Shown one piece after another: positions 10,189-21,030 of a DNA stretch of 64,000 nucleotides (position 1 is its first letter; every line of letters starts with the position of its first letter). The stretch is taken from positions 1 through 64,000 of the forward strand of contig JAUCBJ010008427.1 in assembly GCA_032718475.1 (NCBI GenBank), written 5' to 3'. A program made the position numbers and the translations under genes. The notes beneath the pieces were generated by a model. It made no database searches and was not told the origin of the DNA. It saw only the letters and a list, made by a program, of their open reading frames with translations. Origin of the DNA: Nemertoderma westbladi (lineage: Eukaryota > Xenacoelomorpha > Nemertodermatida > Nemertodermatidae).

Positions 10189-10837
10189 TTCCACAGAAAT
10201 CACAAGTGAGTTTTCATAACGGAACTGTCGAGAAAGACATACATATGAAGTATGAGTGGTAATAAACGTTGAATCAAACAATTTTGACAGGAACTAAAGT
10301 TCTCGAATTGAGTAATTCTTTTGAAATGTAATACTGTTGTCTTGACAACAATTTTGCCTAGTGCACAGCCTTGCAATACAATACAGCCAAGTAGCTCTAT
10401 ATACTGTAGTGGAAACTGAACGGATTGTCAATTTTTTTCAATACCAATTAGAGTCAAGCTTTTTTAGCTGCACAAATGTATCAATTTTCATATTTAAGTA
10501 TAAACTCTCTTGTTACAACATGGTAAAATTAATCTAATTAAACCATTTGAATTCCGTTTGAACATTGCTAGATATCAATCATGTTGGAATTTGGTAATGT
10601 TAGAGGTATGGGAAATCCCAAAATAATTATAAAGAATGACGAAAAACAGCGTAAATATTGCAATTCATATCGTGGTAGTCAAGACACCCGCAAAAATAAT
10701 ATAAAGCTACTCTAAATATATAGAGCTACTGTACTTGATACAGCAATACTATACAATCCAAAACTCCAAAACAAAACAGAAGACAGTTTAAAATTTCTGT
10801 AACTCTGTTGAAGAAAGCGTACATCATTTAGATTAGT

Positions 10838-10905
10838 TAGCTCAGTCAGCAAGGCGTCAACTATTGATATTTGGAGTGATTGTTTCGCGATGGCCGGTTC
10901 GCCCC
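10838..10905 (+). repeat. tRNA-derived SINE head in left inverted repeat
   Basis: A box TAGCTCAGTCAGCAAGG is followed about 50 bp later by B box GGTTCG, here cut by a 20-C run (10902-10921); the other copies read GGTTCGACCCC. The anticodon arm is not tRNA-like. A body of about 200 bp follows. Three copies exist in this window, all within the repeated Polinton DNA. Confidence 0.6.
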
Positions 10906-11226
10906 CCCCCCCCCCCCCCCCTCTAATCCAAGCTGTGCTCCCTCCTCACCAGGCCATATCCGATTTATCAGGTGCTAGTGGATATCGGTGGTGAAGTGGT
11001 GGTATATTCCCCACGTGGTCGCTTATATACATAGGTCGCTTGCAGTAGTGGAGTGGAGTGTATACCATCAAGTCATCATTGGGTAGCGCTATAAAGCTCT
11101 AAAGGGTGTGACAAAAAAAACAATCATTTTAAAATGGTCCATAAAAAATTTCTGTTGTGAGGTAGAACATCAAATTTTGGCACACATATTCCAAATTGGT
11201 TCTATTTTCACAAAATATGCATAATT

Positions 11227-11640
11227 TTATCCAAAATTTAGTGTAAATGCCAATGTCCCACATAGATTGGCGCCCAACGGTGTCCATGTGAGGTGTATAG
11301 AACAATAATACACGTCCGAGTTAATTCCATAATAAACATTATAATTGTAACAGACAATTTTACCGTACACAATAGGGTACATGCCTATGTCTAAACATTT
11401 GCAATAAATCATACGATTATACATAAACATTTGCAATAAATCATACGATTATACATAACAGGGTATCCTAAGACTTGTAGCCGAGTCATTTTGTAAAAAT
11501 TCATCCTGTAAATGGTATAAATCGGCCCTTAAATCTCGCCATTTAGCAAATCGCTCTGTGAGTATGAATGTATTTTAACGTCACAAGGTTGTTTCTGATT
11601 GTGCTGGTATATTTATTTCCCTCCTACACAATGCTGCTGG
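11227..11640 (-). pseudogene. Second conserved frame of the left inverted repeat
   Basis: A possible 3' splice site (TGTAG|G near 11640) leads into about 130 codons, with LTERFAKW, EFLQND, YNHMIYCKC and GMYPIV along the way, ending at TAA 11227. The frame changes once near 11470 in this copy and in the right arm; the copy at 35.5 kb is in frame there but has a 5-bp deletion upstream. The diverged copy at 38.0-38.4 kb keeps recognisable protein motifs (NN.VT..YN.PLTE; EFLQND; PVMYNQMIY), which argues that it was once coding. Rich in Tyr and Cys, no known domain. No start codon identified, so an upstream exon is likely. Confidence 0.45.
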
Positions 11641-11727
11641 GGCTGCCTTCCCTTCCCAGTTATAACAGATGTTGAGATCGGTTATATAAAAGTTTTGTAA
11701 ACATTTTCTAGGAACTAGCATCCCACT

Positions 11728-12035
11728 GTTGCTATGGAAACCTCATCTGAAGTAATTCTTCATACCACCTGTAACTTGAGATTACTTTACTATATCGACT
11801 GGTTCTGGTGTGTGTGGGTTGGGGTTGCCCACTGCTCTTTTATATACGAGTAGGATTGCCGTATGATGTCTCGTTGCTATGGTAACATACATATTCGAAA
11901 AGTTAGATTTTGTTCTCCAGCCAGAGTGCACTGGACAATTTTTGCTCTCAACTCTGTCACGTTGGCGTTGGGTATTGCGAATGGCGATATTTTACCAAAG
12001 TTTCACCGATGTACCTAGATGGTTGCTATGGTATC
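11728..12035 (-). promoter_or_regulatory. Promoter-like block with TATA box and three X-box motifs (left)
   Basis: Minus-strand TATATAAAAG at 11837-11846, surrounded by three GTTGCTATGG(A/T)(A/T)(A/T)C motifs at 11728, 11873 and 12022. GTTGCTATGGTAAC fits the RFX X-box (GTNRCC-N(0-3)-RGYAAC). The block is upstream of the minus-strand inverted-repeat genes and is present in all copies, including the diverged one. Role as their promoter is inference. Confidence 0.5.
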
Positions 12036-12150
12036 ACTAAGCAAACCTGAATGAGGGCTCCAATTGGATTCCAAATTGGGCTCCAATTATAATTTGTTTT
12101 CATTAATTATTTTAAATAATTGACAAATAGCTTATTCATCTCACTCACTC

Positions 12151-12366
12151 ATGGATCTAACAACCAACGAAAATGAGATCTCAGTATCCGACAATTCATT
12201 TGGGTTTTATTTCGACTCCTCCAACCAAAAGTTCCCACTCACTGTCAACACCTTTCGTAATCATCCTACTCGCATCCCTTCTCATTATGCTCATTTTATA
12301 ATGAGGGCCTGCTATCAGTTGGAAGACGGGGTTGGAAGACGAAACATTATACTGCCCAACAAATGA
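12151..12366 (+). CDS. Unidentified small Polinton protein, upstream partner
   Basis: 71 codons from ATG 12151, starting 80 bp inside the left inverted repeat border. No family recognised. Its TGA overlaps the ATG of the next frame (ATGA at 12363-12366), so the two are either translationally coupled or are one gene broken by a frameshift. It is the only Polinton region transcribed rightwards apart from the right-arm copies. Confidence 0.5.
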   Translation: MDLTTNENEISVSDNSFGFYFDSSNQKFPLTVNTFRNHPTRIPSHYAHFIMRACYQLEDGVGRRNIILPNK

Positions 12367-13805
12367 TTGCCTCAAAGTGCAAAAGTCACAAGATATTGTA
12401 TCTTTCAATATTCCCACCATCAGAAACTTTTACAATTCCATCTTCTGTTTTTACCTTCATTCGTGACAACCTTAATCATGAAAGTTTTGAAAAAATATTG
12501 GGACCATCATCGTTGAAAGCTACATTTTCTGCTGATAACTCACTCTTCGATTTTCATGCAACTACAAAATCAATGTTTCTTCTAATTTGGAATTATAAAC
12601 CAACAATTAATCCAGAGAACAATCAAGAATGTAGGATATTCAAATTATTCGATATGGATATTATTACTTTGTGGGAGAAAATGAGTGAGCTAATTTGTAT
12701 ATATGACAAAAAAACCGAGTTACATTTTGGTTTTAATTTTAAAGTTGCTCAGTCATCAAACACTCAACCATCTACCTATACTGAAATTGTCAACCTTACA
12801 GATACCATCAATGGAGGGTGGCTACCTATCTCAGCTACAGCTATCGCTCTTCTTCAACACTATCTCGAAGTCTGTTGTCCATTCATCAACACACAAATAC
12901 ACTTTATTCTTCATCCTGGCAATTATGTTTCCTTCGATAGTTCAACATTTGGCTATATTACAAATCTTCAAAAAGAAAGGAATATTGCCATTGCCTCAGG
13001 AGTAGAAGTCGATGCTGGTAAAGCCATAATCTCACTACATGATTCGATATTACTAATCCCAGAAGAAGTAAACAAATTAACATTTGATGCAGATGAAGCA
13101 GATGAATTTGATGAATTAAGTGAGAAACGATTAATCTCTGAAAGAATTCAACTTCACTTTATGATGCTTTCGAATACTGTTGAAATCAGTGATAGGCTCT
13201 TGCATACTGCCTTCACTTTTGACAATGATGATCGAGCAACGGAAGCTTTGATACAACTACAAAATATGCTTCATGATGTTGCTACTTCAAAGGAAATAAC
13301 TCTTCCCAATCATCAATGCGTGGAATTGAGCAAATCACTAACGAGTTTCATTTACACCTTCAAGGGGACAAACTACGTTGGAATCTGGCCATACAAACAA
13401 AAAGATAATAAATTTAAAACAATATTGTTTACAAGTGGGATGAATATCAAATCAGATTTTTTCAAAAAGTTTCATGTAATGCGACAATCACCACCTCATC
13501 CTCAATGTTGCATTGCACCACATATTCATGTTCGTTATGCAAATGGCGAAACAATATTAACCAATTTGAAGTCCCACAACCAAGTTTTGCTTTCAGCAAA
13601 TTTTGGAGTTGAGCATTGCATCAATTTCCTCAAACAAAAATTAGACAACGCGGTTTATCTTCCCAACCAACATCATTTGAATCTGTTTCATCCTACTTCC
13701 CTCTCAACACCACCAAAAATGTCCAACATTTCTAAAGAAATGTATAAAAGAAAATTACCTACCATATGTCATAAAGACGAAAAGAAAATGAAACTAGATG
13801 ATTAA
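12363..13805 (+). CDS. Unidentified 480-aa Polinton protein
   Basis: Intact long frame, one of the few undamaged genes in the element. No transmembrane segment or clear catalytic motif seen. The middle contains an acidic stretch (DADEADEFDELSE, about residues 240-252) and the C-terminus is strongly basic (KRKLP, KDEKKMKLDD), suggesting nuclear or virion location. It sits convergently to the protease-capsid block, beside the left inverted repeat, a place where Polintons often carry lineage-specific genes. Structural, regulatory or fibre-like roles are all possible; none is supported by sequence. Confidence 0.7.
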   Translation: MIASKCKSHKILYLSIFPPSETFTIPSSVFTFIRDNLNHESFEKILGPSSLKATFSADNSLFDFHATTKSMFLLIWNYKPTINPENNQECRIFKLFDMDIITLWEKMSELICIYDKKTELHFGFNFKVAQSSNTQPSTYTEIVNLTDTINGGWLPISATAIALLQHYLEVCCPFINTQIHFILHPGNYVSFDSSTFGYITNLQKERNIAIASGVEVDAGKAIISLHDSILLIPEEVNKLTFDADEADEFDELSEKRLISERIQLHFMMLSNTVEISDRLLHTAFTFDNDDRATEALIQLQNMLHDVATSKEITLPNHQCVELSKSLTSFIYTFKGTNYVGIWPYKQKDNKFKTILFTSGMNIKSDFFKKFHVMRQSPPHPQCCIAPHIHVRYANGETILTNLKSHNQVLLSANFGVEHCINFLKQKLDNAVYLPNQHHLNLFHPTSLSTPPKMSNISKEMYKRKLPTICHKDEKKMKLDD

Positions 13806-14227
13806 CTCTTTCATATTATTCATAATTATTTAACTCTTGCGTGTAAGGAAATAATTATCTGCTTTGTGTGACTTATATATCTTCAATGTTTATTTTGTTA
13901 TATGTCTCTTGTATATAAGGAATATTATATATCTGCTTTGTGTGACTTATTATATCTTCAATGTGTATTTTGTTATATAACTAACACATTTAATAATTAT
14001 TTTGTATAATATATTGATGATGTCGGCTATAAAAATTCAAAGTTTCCCTCATAATTTAAAAAAAAAAGGAAATTTTTTCCACTCAACTTTTTATAATATA
14101 TTTTTATATACTATATGACTAAATGATATTGACACACAACTATATATAAATACATCTACATGATTAAATATAATTAACATACACACACACACACATATAT
14201 ACATATTACATAATATATAAAATAACA
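13806..14227. other. AT-rich intergenic gap between convergent genes
   Basis: No gene. A roughly 60-bp unit around TATCTGCTTTGTGTGACTTA is duplicated (13850-13975) and a short CA/TA microsatellite lies at 14178-14200. Expected to hold the termination regions of the two converging gene blocks. Confidence 0.6.
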
Positions 14228-14656
14228 TCATCTCTTTTTAGTCTTTCTTCTCAACCAGCATGCTAGTACTTTTTCATTATGCAACAACTCACTACTAAAT
14301 ATTTTCAATGGATTGACATTTTTTGGACGCTCACATAAATAATATAAGCAATATCCACCACAACTTGTATGAAAAGGATGCTGAATTATCTGACGTGTTC
14401 TTTCCCATACAATTGTATTACGAACCAACCAATCTTCAATTCTTGGAGTTGGATATTGAGCAAATGAATCAAAATATTCACCTTTACCATCACATACATA
14501 TATAGCTACCCAATGAGTTCCAGGCAAATGACTTGGTTGAATATTACTAATGAAGCTCATCTCTCTAGAATCTATCTGAGGAAGCTTATCCACTGGAAAA
14601 GATCCTCTATAATGATTACCAACAGGATAATCATTTAAATCATATGAGTTTAACAT
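14228..14656 (-). CDS. Polinton adenovirus-type cysteine protease (PRO)
   Basis: 142 codons from ATG 14656, ten bases after the capsid gene stop. Catalytic landmarks of the C5 adenain family are present: H48 in GTHWVAIYV, D63 in EYFDSF, Q92 in IQHPF and C99 in TSCGGYCLYYL. Adenoviral proteases are about 200 aa and Polinton ones are often shorter, so it looks complete. In Polintons it is thought to mature capsid proteins. It ends the leftward capsid operon-like block and is one of the intact genes. Confidence 0.88.
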   Translation of the reverse strand: MLNSYDLNDYPVGNHYRGSFPVDKLPQIDSREMSFISNIQPSHLPGTHWVAIYVCDGKGEYFDSFAQYPTPRIEDWLVRNTIVWERTRQIIQHPFHTSCGGYCLYYLCERPKNVNPLKIFSSELLHNEKVLACWLRRKTKKR

Positions 14657-14666
14657 TTCTTTTATT

Positions 14667-15931
14667 TTAAAAGATAGTTACATTACTGTCTTTACTTATA
14701 TTGAGACTCTTATCATATCCCATCCAGAGAATAATGTTTATTGTTGCTGGTAGTGCATTAGCAAATTGCAACTCTAATCTTGCATTGCCAACATGTCTAG
14801 GTAAGAAATCATCACTATCTAAGTAACCATCTGGAGCAAGGTTCCAAATAAAGAAAGGGTACATATCACGGAAGCTAGTAGGAGTAATTGTGTTACTAGT
14901 GCCTCGTATGATAGAAGTAAGGTTATTCTGACTAGTGAAGTATTCATTTATATATTGATTGGCACCAAAATTTGGTTTATAAGTGACACCACTAAGAACT
15001 TTTCCATCCAATGTTATTTGTAAAAAATTTACATCAAAATGCTGAAATGCCATTGAATTACGTCCATATATACCATTATATGCATCATTACGAATCATTC
15101 CCAAAATAATAAATCTCGGAGTATTGTTGCCAGCAAATATGTTTTCACGTACATGTGATCTCTGACCATTACCAACTGTAAAAGTTGTAACTTCATTTTG
15201 TATGAATGGATATATAAAATCTTCCCTCTGTAGAAGATCAACATGTTCTTTCATGAGACTATCTTCTATTTTTATTCGTTTTGTTTTTAAGACAGCTTTT
15301 GTAATATTTACTCTACCTCCTTCAATATCATCTCCACAAGTTAAACTAAAGTTATCAGGTGCTCTTGTTAAAGTAATTCTAACACTTGTTCTTGGTGGCA
15401 GTACTTTTATTTGATCAAAGATATCAATAAATAATAATCCTTGTACTTGATATTGTGATCTTTTCAACGCTTCAGGTTATTTTAAATAGCATTTTCAAAA
15501 ACAATAGGAACTCCATTTGCAGTTTGCTCTGCATATCCAGCTGCCGTAAGTATTGTTTCTTTAGTATTTCTATCATTAACTAAAACAGCCTTTAAAAATG
15601 CTTTGTAAGCATAGTTTGAGGTACTGGGTTCAACCTGACGTTCATTAATCAATACATTAATATTAGAGAATAATGTTGATAAGGTTAATGGTGTTATTGA
15701 AACCACACCATTATTTGGTCGAGCTGTAGTTGATACTTCATAGACTAATTGTAGAGTTGTATCACCTCCTACAGTATAATATTAATCTGATTTTTCAATT
15801 ACAAAATCGATTACACTAGTTCCAATTCCAAGTGTTGTTATTGGATATACTTCATGTTCAAAACTTTCATTAATAATACTCTGTGTAGTAAAGTTGCTAA
15901 ATAAATTTAATTCATCTATTGTTTCACTCAT
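14667..15931 (-). pseudogene. Polinton major capsid protein (double jelly roll)
   Basis: Start ATG 15931, 21 bases after the core-protein stop. The C-terminal half (from about 15467) matches the conserved Polinton capsid: LTRAPDNFSLTC, the F.HF..NF strand, MYPFFIWNLAPD and NARLELQFANALPATINIILW. The N-terminal half contains NERQVEPSTSNYAYKAF. Two breaks: an in-frame TAA at 15782-15784, and a stop plus frame change at 15465-15484. Total about 420 codons, normal for the family. It builds the icosahedral shell in predicted virions; as read it would not be full length. Confidence 0.88.
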
Positions 15932-15951
15932 TGTTATAGATTTTAACAAAA

Positions 15952-16507
15952 TTAACTAAAAATATCATCACAATCGTGTCTTTGACCTTTGGTAACCTTT
16001 CTCCTTTGATATTTATTAACCTTTATCCTTTTCCTTTTTTGTGGTTCGTTTATTGATACATTTGCATTAAGAACCTCACAAATTATTTTATTTGCTACAC
16101 GTCTAGTTGTTAGTTTGGTTTTTTTTAGCAATTTGTTGCATAGTTTGTTTAACTATTTTTCTACTTGATTTTTTGAGTAATGGTACTCCTTTACGAAGAG
16201 CCGCTCGTGCAACAGGTTTAGCAATTTTTGGAATGATTTTTGCTGCCATTTTTACAATATTTCCAAATAATCCACGACCACGCTGCCCATACCTAGCATA
16301 GATAGTTCGTGTATTCAAACGTCGACTTCTTAAACCACCTCGAAAATAAGGGAGACTTCCACTACTATTTCCCCGTCCTCTTCCATCTTGTTTATAGTGC
16401 ATTAGAAGGCGATATGGTGTGGTTTGACCAATTCTTCTTTTTCCTAAAGGATCAGTAGGATCAGGATATGAACCACCCTTAACTAAGTAATTATCAACGC
16501 TTGACAT
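15952..16507 (-). pseudogene. Basic core/pVI-like Polinton protein
   Basis: ATG 16507 (another in frame at 16528). The N-terminal part has a GRGRG-rich stretch, then RGLFGNIVKMAAKIIPKIAKPVARAALRKG, an amphipathic basic-hydrophobic segment like those of pVI/pX-type proteins in Polintons and adenoviruses. A frame change in a T8 run (16119-16126) leads into a very basic tail ending at TAA 15952. Likely binds DNA or disrupts membranes in the virion. The homopolymer position of the break raises the chance of a sequencing error. Confidence 0.6.
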
Positions 16508-16573
16508 TCTTTTGATTAAAAATATCAATTAGTAATATAAAATGAAGAAACAATGATTTGTTTTAGTCAACGT

Positions 16574-17369
16574 TTATTGATGCTTTAATAATAATAAAGT
16601 AACAACTACAGTCCCAGAATTAAGGTCTATCAAATTTCCATCATCATCTTTTAACTGAATGTTTATTATTTCAATGTTTTGCATATCAACAGGCTTATAA
16701 TTTATGTTGTTGAATTCACGATGAACCAAAGACCCATAGTCACCTTCATATGGAATTGTTCTCAATAATGGCTTCAATTGATGTCCTACTATAACATTTG
16801 CACTTATATTGGAATAAATATTAATATTACCACTAAAGAAATCACAAGCTTTTTGAATGAAAAAAGTATCTTCATCGAGCATCATAGAACGGTTTATTTG
16901 CAAATATCCATTTTGTTTAATAACTTGGAAGCGTTTTTTTACTAAAGTAATTTTCTTCTTCCAACCCCAACAAACCTGGCATTCGAATCAATTTATCACT
17001 ATGAAAACATCTACGTTTGATTTTTTTCAAAAAGTGAAGCGAAATAGTATTATATATTGTATTAAATTGAATTTTTACTCTCATATCTAAACCACTCGCA
17101 TTCAATTGTTCAATCAAGGTTTCTATATTGTCATAGCAACTGGCAGGTAATATATATCTCTTTATTTTTCCACGAACTCCTTGTGTAGTAATTAGAGTAT
17201 CATTAATATTATACATTGAAGCCAAGTAAGTAATTTCTGATAATCCCACCATCCACATCCCACTCAAACGTAATGGTTGTGATAATTCTACATTAAAATT
17301 TGATGGTTTATTCTGTGGAAATCTTTCAGGTGATGAATTAGAAGGTAAATATAAAACAGTTTGCTGCAT
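16574..17369 (-). pseudogene. Polinton minor capsid (penton-like) protein, copy A
   Basis: From ATG 17369: family opening YLPSNSSPERFPQNKPSNF followed by VELSQPLRLSG.W.VGLSEITY. After a frame change in a T7 run (16934-16940), the second part has VGHQLKPLLRTIPYEG and ends with an I.IKDD.G.....G.VVVTL pattern typical of this protein. Together about 260 aa, the usual size. It is thought to be the single-jelly-roll penton at capsid vertices. Its ATG is three bases from the stop of copy B. Confidence 0.78.
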
Positions 17370-17371
17370 TA

Positions 17372-18015
17372 TTATTTCTTTTTTTGACGTAAGTGTAAGG
17401 TGATTAGAGTGAATCCTGCATTAAATAGCAAAAGTTCTCCTTTTTCGTTTCGTATCTCAACTGCTATTTGATTAATAATATTGTTTGCTATAGGTCTATA
17501 ATAAACTTTCCTAAAATCACTTGAGATAATCTTATTTTGCTGAAGTGTGATAGGTAATGTACGTAATAATGGCGCTGTTGTATTACCAACAATTGTATGA
17601 GATGTTATATCACTATAAATGAATAAATTTTTGTCTTCCTCTTACCAAATCACATGAAAATGGACTAATTTTAGAAAAATCTTTACGTTGATTAGGTTTC
17701 TGCTTAAGTGATAAGTTATCTGTCTTTCCTATAGCAATGTTCCAATATTGATGCCACTCAACCTCTATATTATCATTCATAAATCCATCAAAGCCTAATA
17801 TAGTTTTCAAATCTCCAGTTATCTCAAATGAAAAATTCTTTGAACAAGTTAGTTTAATTTTATTTGAAAATTTTATATATTTTGTATTTATTGTTGTTTG
17901 AGAGTAACCTAAAGCTTCAAATGTTTCATTAATTTTTTGAACGATTGCTTCCATTCTTGAGTATAATCCTGGAGTAAAAAGAACAACATTTCGAGAACCA
18001 TTTTGATAGTAGAAT
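17372..18015 (-). pseudogene. Minor capsid paralogue, copy B, C-terminal part
   Basis: Shares the order of copy A: a segment like YYQNGSRNVVLFTPGLYS, then ILGFDGF, SHTIVGNTTAPLLRTLPI, and an end resembling copy A (NEKGELLLFNAGFTLITLHLR). One frame change near 17613-17640. The N-terminus is cut at about 18015 by the LINE, and is found 5.8 kb away at 23850-24027. Copies A and B differ at most positions, so the duplication is old. Confidence 0.72.
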
Positions 18016-18463
18016 ATAAGATAAGATAAGATAAGATAAGATAATTCTTTTATTCACAAATACTTCTAAGCCTTATTAGGGCTACGAAGGCAGTATACGC
18101 AATACATAGTACACGATACTGATAATTTAGGTGAATAAGCGTCTATAATCAAACAGCTGTCTTAGACAGACTGACTTACCTACGGTAGACCGCCTCGCCC
18201 TACATAAAGTATTAAAGGATTTTAATATACAGTAGATATTGCACAGAAAACATATTAATTTACCCATGCCTACTGTATGCTATACACAACACATACAGCG
18301 CATATACATACAGACAGCACATACACACACACATACATACAGTATTCTAATATACACACATATACAATAAAGGTACTACACAGAGCCGGGCTGCTATATA
18401 TATTATTGAAATCACAAAAAAGGTATAACAAATAAAATTCAATTAACAAAAAGAATTAAAGAT

Positions 18464-21030
18464 CTATGTAATTTCCCCCCTGTTATACCTAGTTAATAAG
18501 TGTTTGTGTAGTTTAAATTTGTATGTTTGGAATTTTTTTATTTTGCGTATTGATATAGGCAGGGCATTCCATTGTTTTATTAGGTATGTACTAATATTGT
18601 AGTGGCCCTGTGTACTTGTTGTGCGTGGAAGTTTCAGATTGTATGTTCTAGAATTTAATTGCGTATTGTTACGTTTTAAATACGGTAGCTCTAGGAGTTT
18701 GAATGGTTTGCTTAAGTTATATATGTATCTAAATAAGAAAATTAGGCCGAAGAAGCTCCTATATTGAGAAAGTGTAGGTATTTTTGCCCTTTCTCGAAGT
18801 TCTGTCCCAGTAGAATCCCTTATTTTTTTACCAAAAATTGTTCTCAAAGCCATATTTTGTATTTTTTCGTATTTGTATAATAACTTTTTGTAACCATGTC
18901 GATTGTGGAGTGAGGTTAATAACATACAGCAGTAGTGGTGATGTGGCAAGACAAGCGATTTATATATATTGATTTTAGTTGAATTGGGTAGTTGGCCTTT
19001 TATTTTTCGAATACAAGACAGTGCAATTGCCATTTTTTGAAGAGATTTTTCGATTTGTTCTTTCCAATTAAGGTATTTATTTATTAAGGGGGGGGTACCC
19101 CCCCTTAATACCCTATATTTTCATGGCCATTACTACTACTTTGAATGTAACTATGTATCTTTTGTGGGGTTCGAGCAACCACAGGGAGGTCAAATAATGA
19201 TCATAACCAAAATATTTGTAATTTTACGTCGCCCTCTAGCGGGCAGGTGCGCAAATGCAAAATTCACTTAAAACGCTACTCTACCGTCAGTTTTCGTCCA
19301 AATTTGGTGAAATTAACACTATTTTCCTCAGGACGGTTCTGCACATGAAACATACTTGGCAGAAAATAAAATTTCGATTTAATTTTCATTTTATAATTAG
19401 AAATATTATTTTTCACTTAAAAATATGGGTTTTATCATGAAAAATGCCACATTGGAGCAGTTAGGAATAAAAATTAAAAAATGTGGCAAGTATGTTTTAT
19501 TACTGACAGCACCAATGTATAAAAAAATTATGAAAATTGGTTCAAAAATGGCGGAGGAGTAGTATTTTGAAAAATGGAAATATCGTGAAATGTAATTCCG
19601 AGATAATTTGCTTTAAAATTTGAACCTTCCCGCTCAAACCTGACTGTCTGTAGTCTGTTAACGGTCAGTAATGTTTGACACTATGTCGTCATACCAACTC
19701 ACTAAAATTATCAATATGGGGGTTTTCGGGGTCGGTGATTTCATTTCTGATGTCTGTTTTAATGTTTGGTGGTATCTAATATGTCTGTCTGACAGCATGT
19801 CTGTCTGTCTGTCTCCTAAATTTTGACGGACAAACTGAAAGACGGAAAGACAGCGATAACTCGAGAACTAAAAAAGATCCCGCCAAACTGTTTCAAGATT
19901 TGAACTCCCCATTAAATTCTGCATCAGATGAAATAGAAAACCCAAAATGTGAAAATTTGACCCAAGGAGGGGGTACCCCCCCCCCCCCCTTAATACACCC
20001 AGATATTTTACTGTAGTGCTTTGTTCTATGGGAGGTGCATTGTCAATATTTAGTTTAATGTTATTAGTCTGTTCGTTGGGTTTTCGAGGTGATAGTAGTA
20101 AGTATTCTGTTTTTTCTGGGTTTAATTTCATCCTATTAGTGTTATAAATTGTCGACATTTTATTGATATTTACACTTAATAAATGGGTTGCTACATGTGG
20201 ATCCTTAGCCGTCGTATATATTACAGTATCGTCAGCATATAAAATAATATTAGCAGAGTGTGATAGGTAGTTGGGGAAGTCGTTGGTGTATAAGGAGAAG
20301 AGTAAGGGGCCACATAGAGTCCCTTGGGGGATTCCTCGTTGTTCTCTCGCCCATGGGGAAGTTATGTTGTCTATTTTAACTTGTTGAACCCTATTGTATA
20401 GATAACTTTCTATAAGTTTAAGAGCAGTTGGATGAAAACCTAGTTGTGATAATTTGCCAAGTAATGTCTGGTATGGTAGTCTACCGAATTAAATGCTTTA
20501 CTTAAGTCAAGAAAAGCAACAGCTACATAGTTGTTTGAGTCTAGCTCAGCTCGCCAACATTCGCTTAAATATAAAATTGCATCCTGTGTAGAATACCCAG
20601 CCCTAAACCCAAATTGGTGTGGGAATAGCAATTTGTTTTTTCTAATGTAGCTTTGCATTTGTAACGAGAGTATTTTTTCAAACACCTTTGCTAAAGGATT
20701 AATAACAGAAATTGGTCTGTAGTTTGTGGGATCGAGTTTATCATCTTTTTTGTAAATTGGAGTTACCACGGCTTTTTTAAATCTTTCTGGGAAATATGAT
20801 TTGGTTAGACAGCTATTAAAAATGTGGGTCAGTTGTATATAAATTTTTGGATTGGTTAATTTCAGTATTTTGATCGGAATAGGGGAGGGCCCGCTTGGTT
20901 TATTTTGATTTAAATTTTTGATGATGTCCATTGTTAAAAATGGTGAAATGTTGGCGAAGGCAAAGTTTGCTTCTAGATTTAGATTGTTAGTGTTCCTATT
21001 TGTCTCTGTTGTGTTATTGGATATGTTAAA
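18464..21030 (-). pseudogene. LINE reverse transcriptase and C-terminal region
   Basis: From the right: SGPSPIPIKILK, NYRPISVINPLAKVFEK, FGFRAGYSTQDAILYL, VAFLDLSKAFNSVD (motif A), then in another frame GIPQGTLCGPLLFSLY and ILYADDTVIY (about 20220-20250). The thumb region NPEKTEYLLLSP follows, then, after the nested TTAA element, the C-terminal part 18464-19080. A frame change at about 20478 and the nested element break it. Jockey/CR1/L2-like by motif order. No apurinic-type endonuclease is visible upstream; the frame stops at about 21040. Confidence 0.8.
19088..19989. mobile_element. 902-bp TTAA-flanked MITE-like element
   Basis: Flanked by TTAA (19084-19087, 19990-19993). Both ends are GGGGG-TACC-CCCC palindromes. 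Deleting the element plus one TTAA rejoins the LINE RT frame exactly, which proves the borders. No coding sequence; it contains a CTGT microsatellite (19790-19815). TTAA duplication suggests mobilisation by a piggyBac-type transposase, but the ends are not classical piggyBac. Confidence 0.75.

Larger units (their letters stand above)
8050..12070 (+). repeat. Left terminal inverted repeat of the Polinton
   Basis: Matches the reverse complement of 38770-43979 nearly throughout; the right arm has an extra 1,567-bp insert and a deletion of roughly 240 bp corresponding to about 9293-9528. Homology stops at about 12070, just before the 12151 gene. It contains a spliced gene, a second conserved frame, a tRNA-derived SINE head and a promoter-like block. 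Confidence 0.88.

Noticed and set aside
8050-12070. Left arm considered as a retroviral-type LTR
   Set aside because: The partner is in inverted, not direct, orientation, and the 6-bp duplication with AG/CT ends fits a Polinton.
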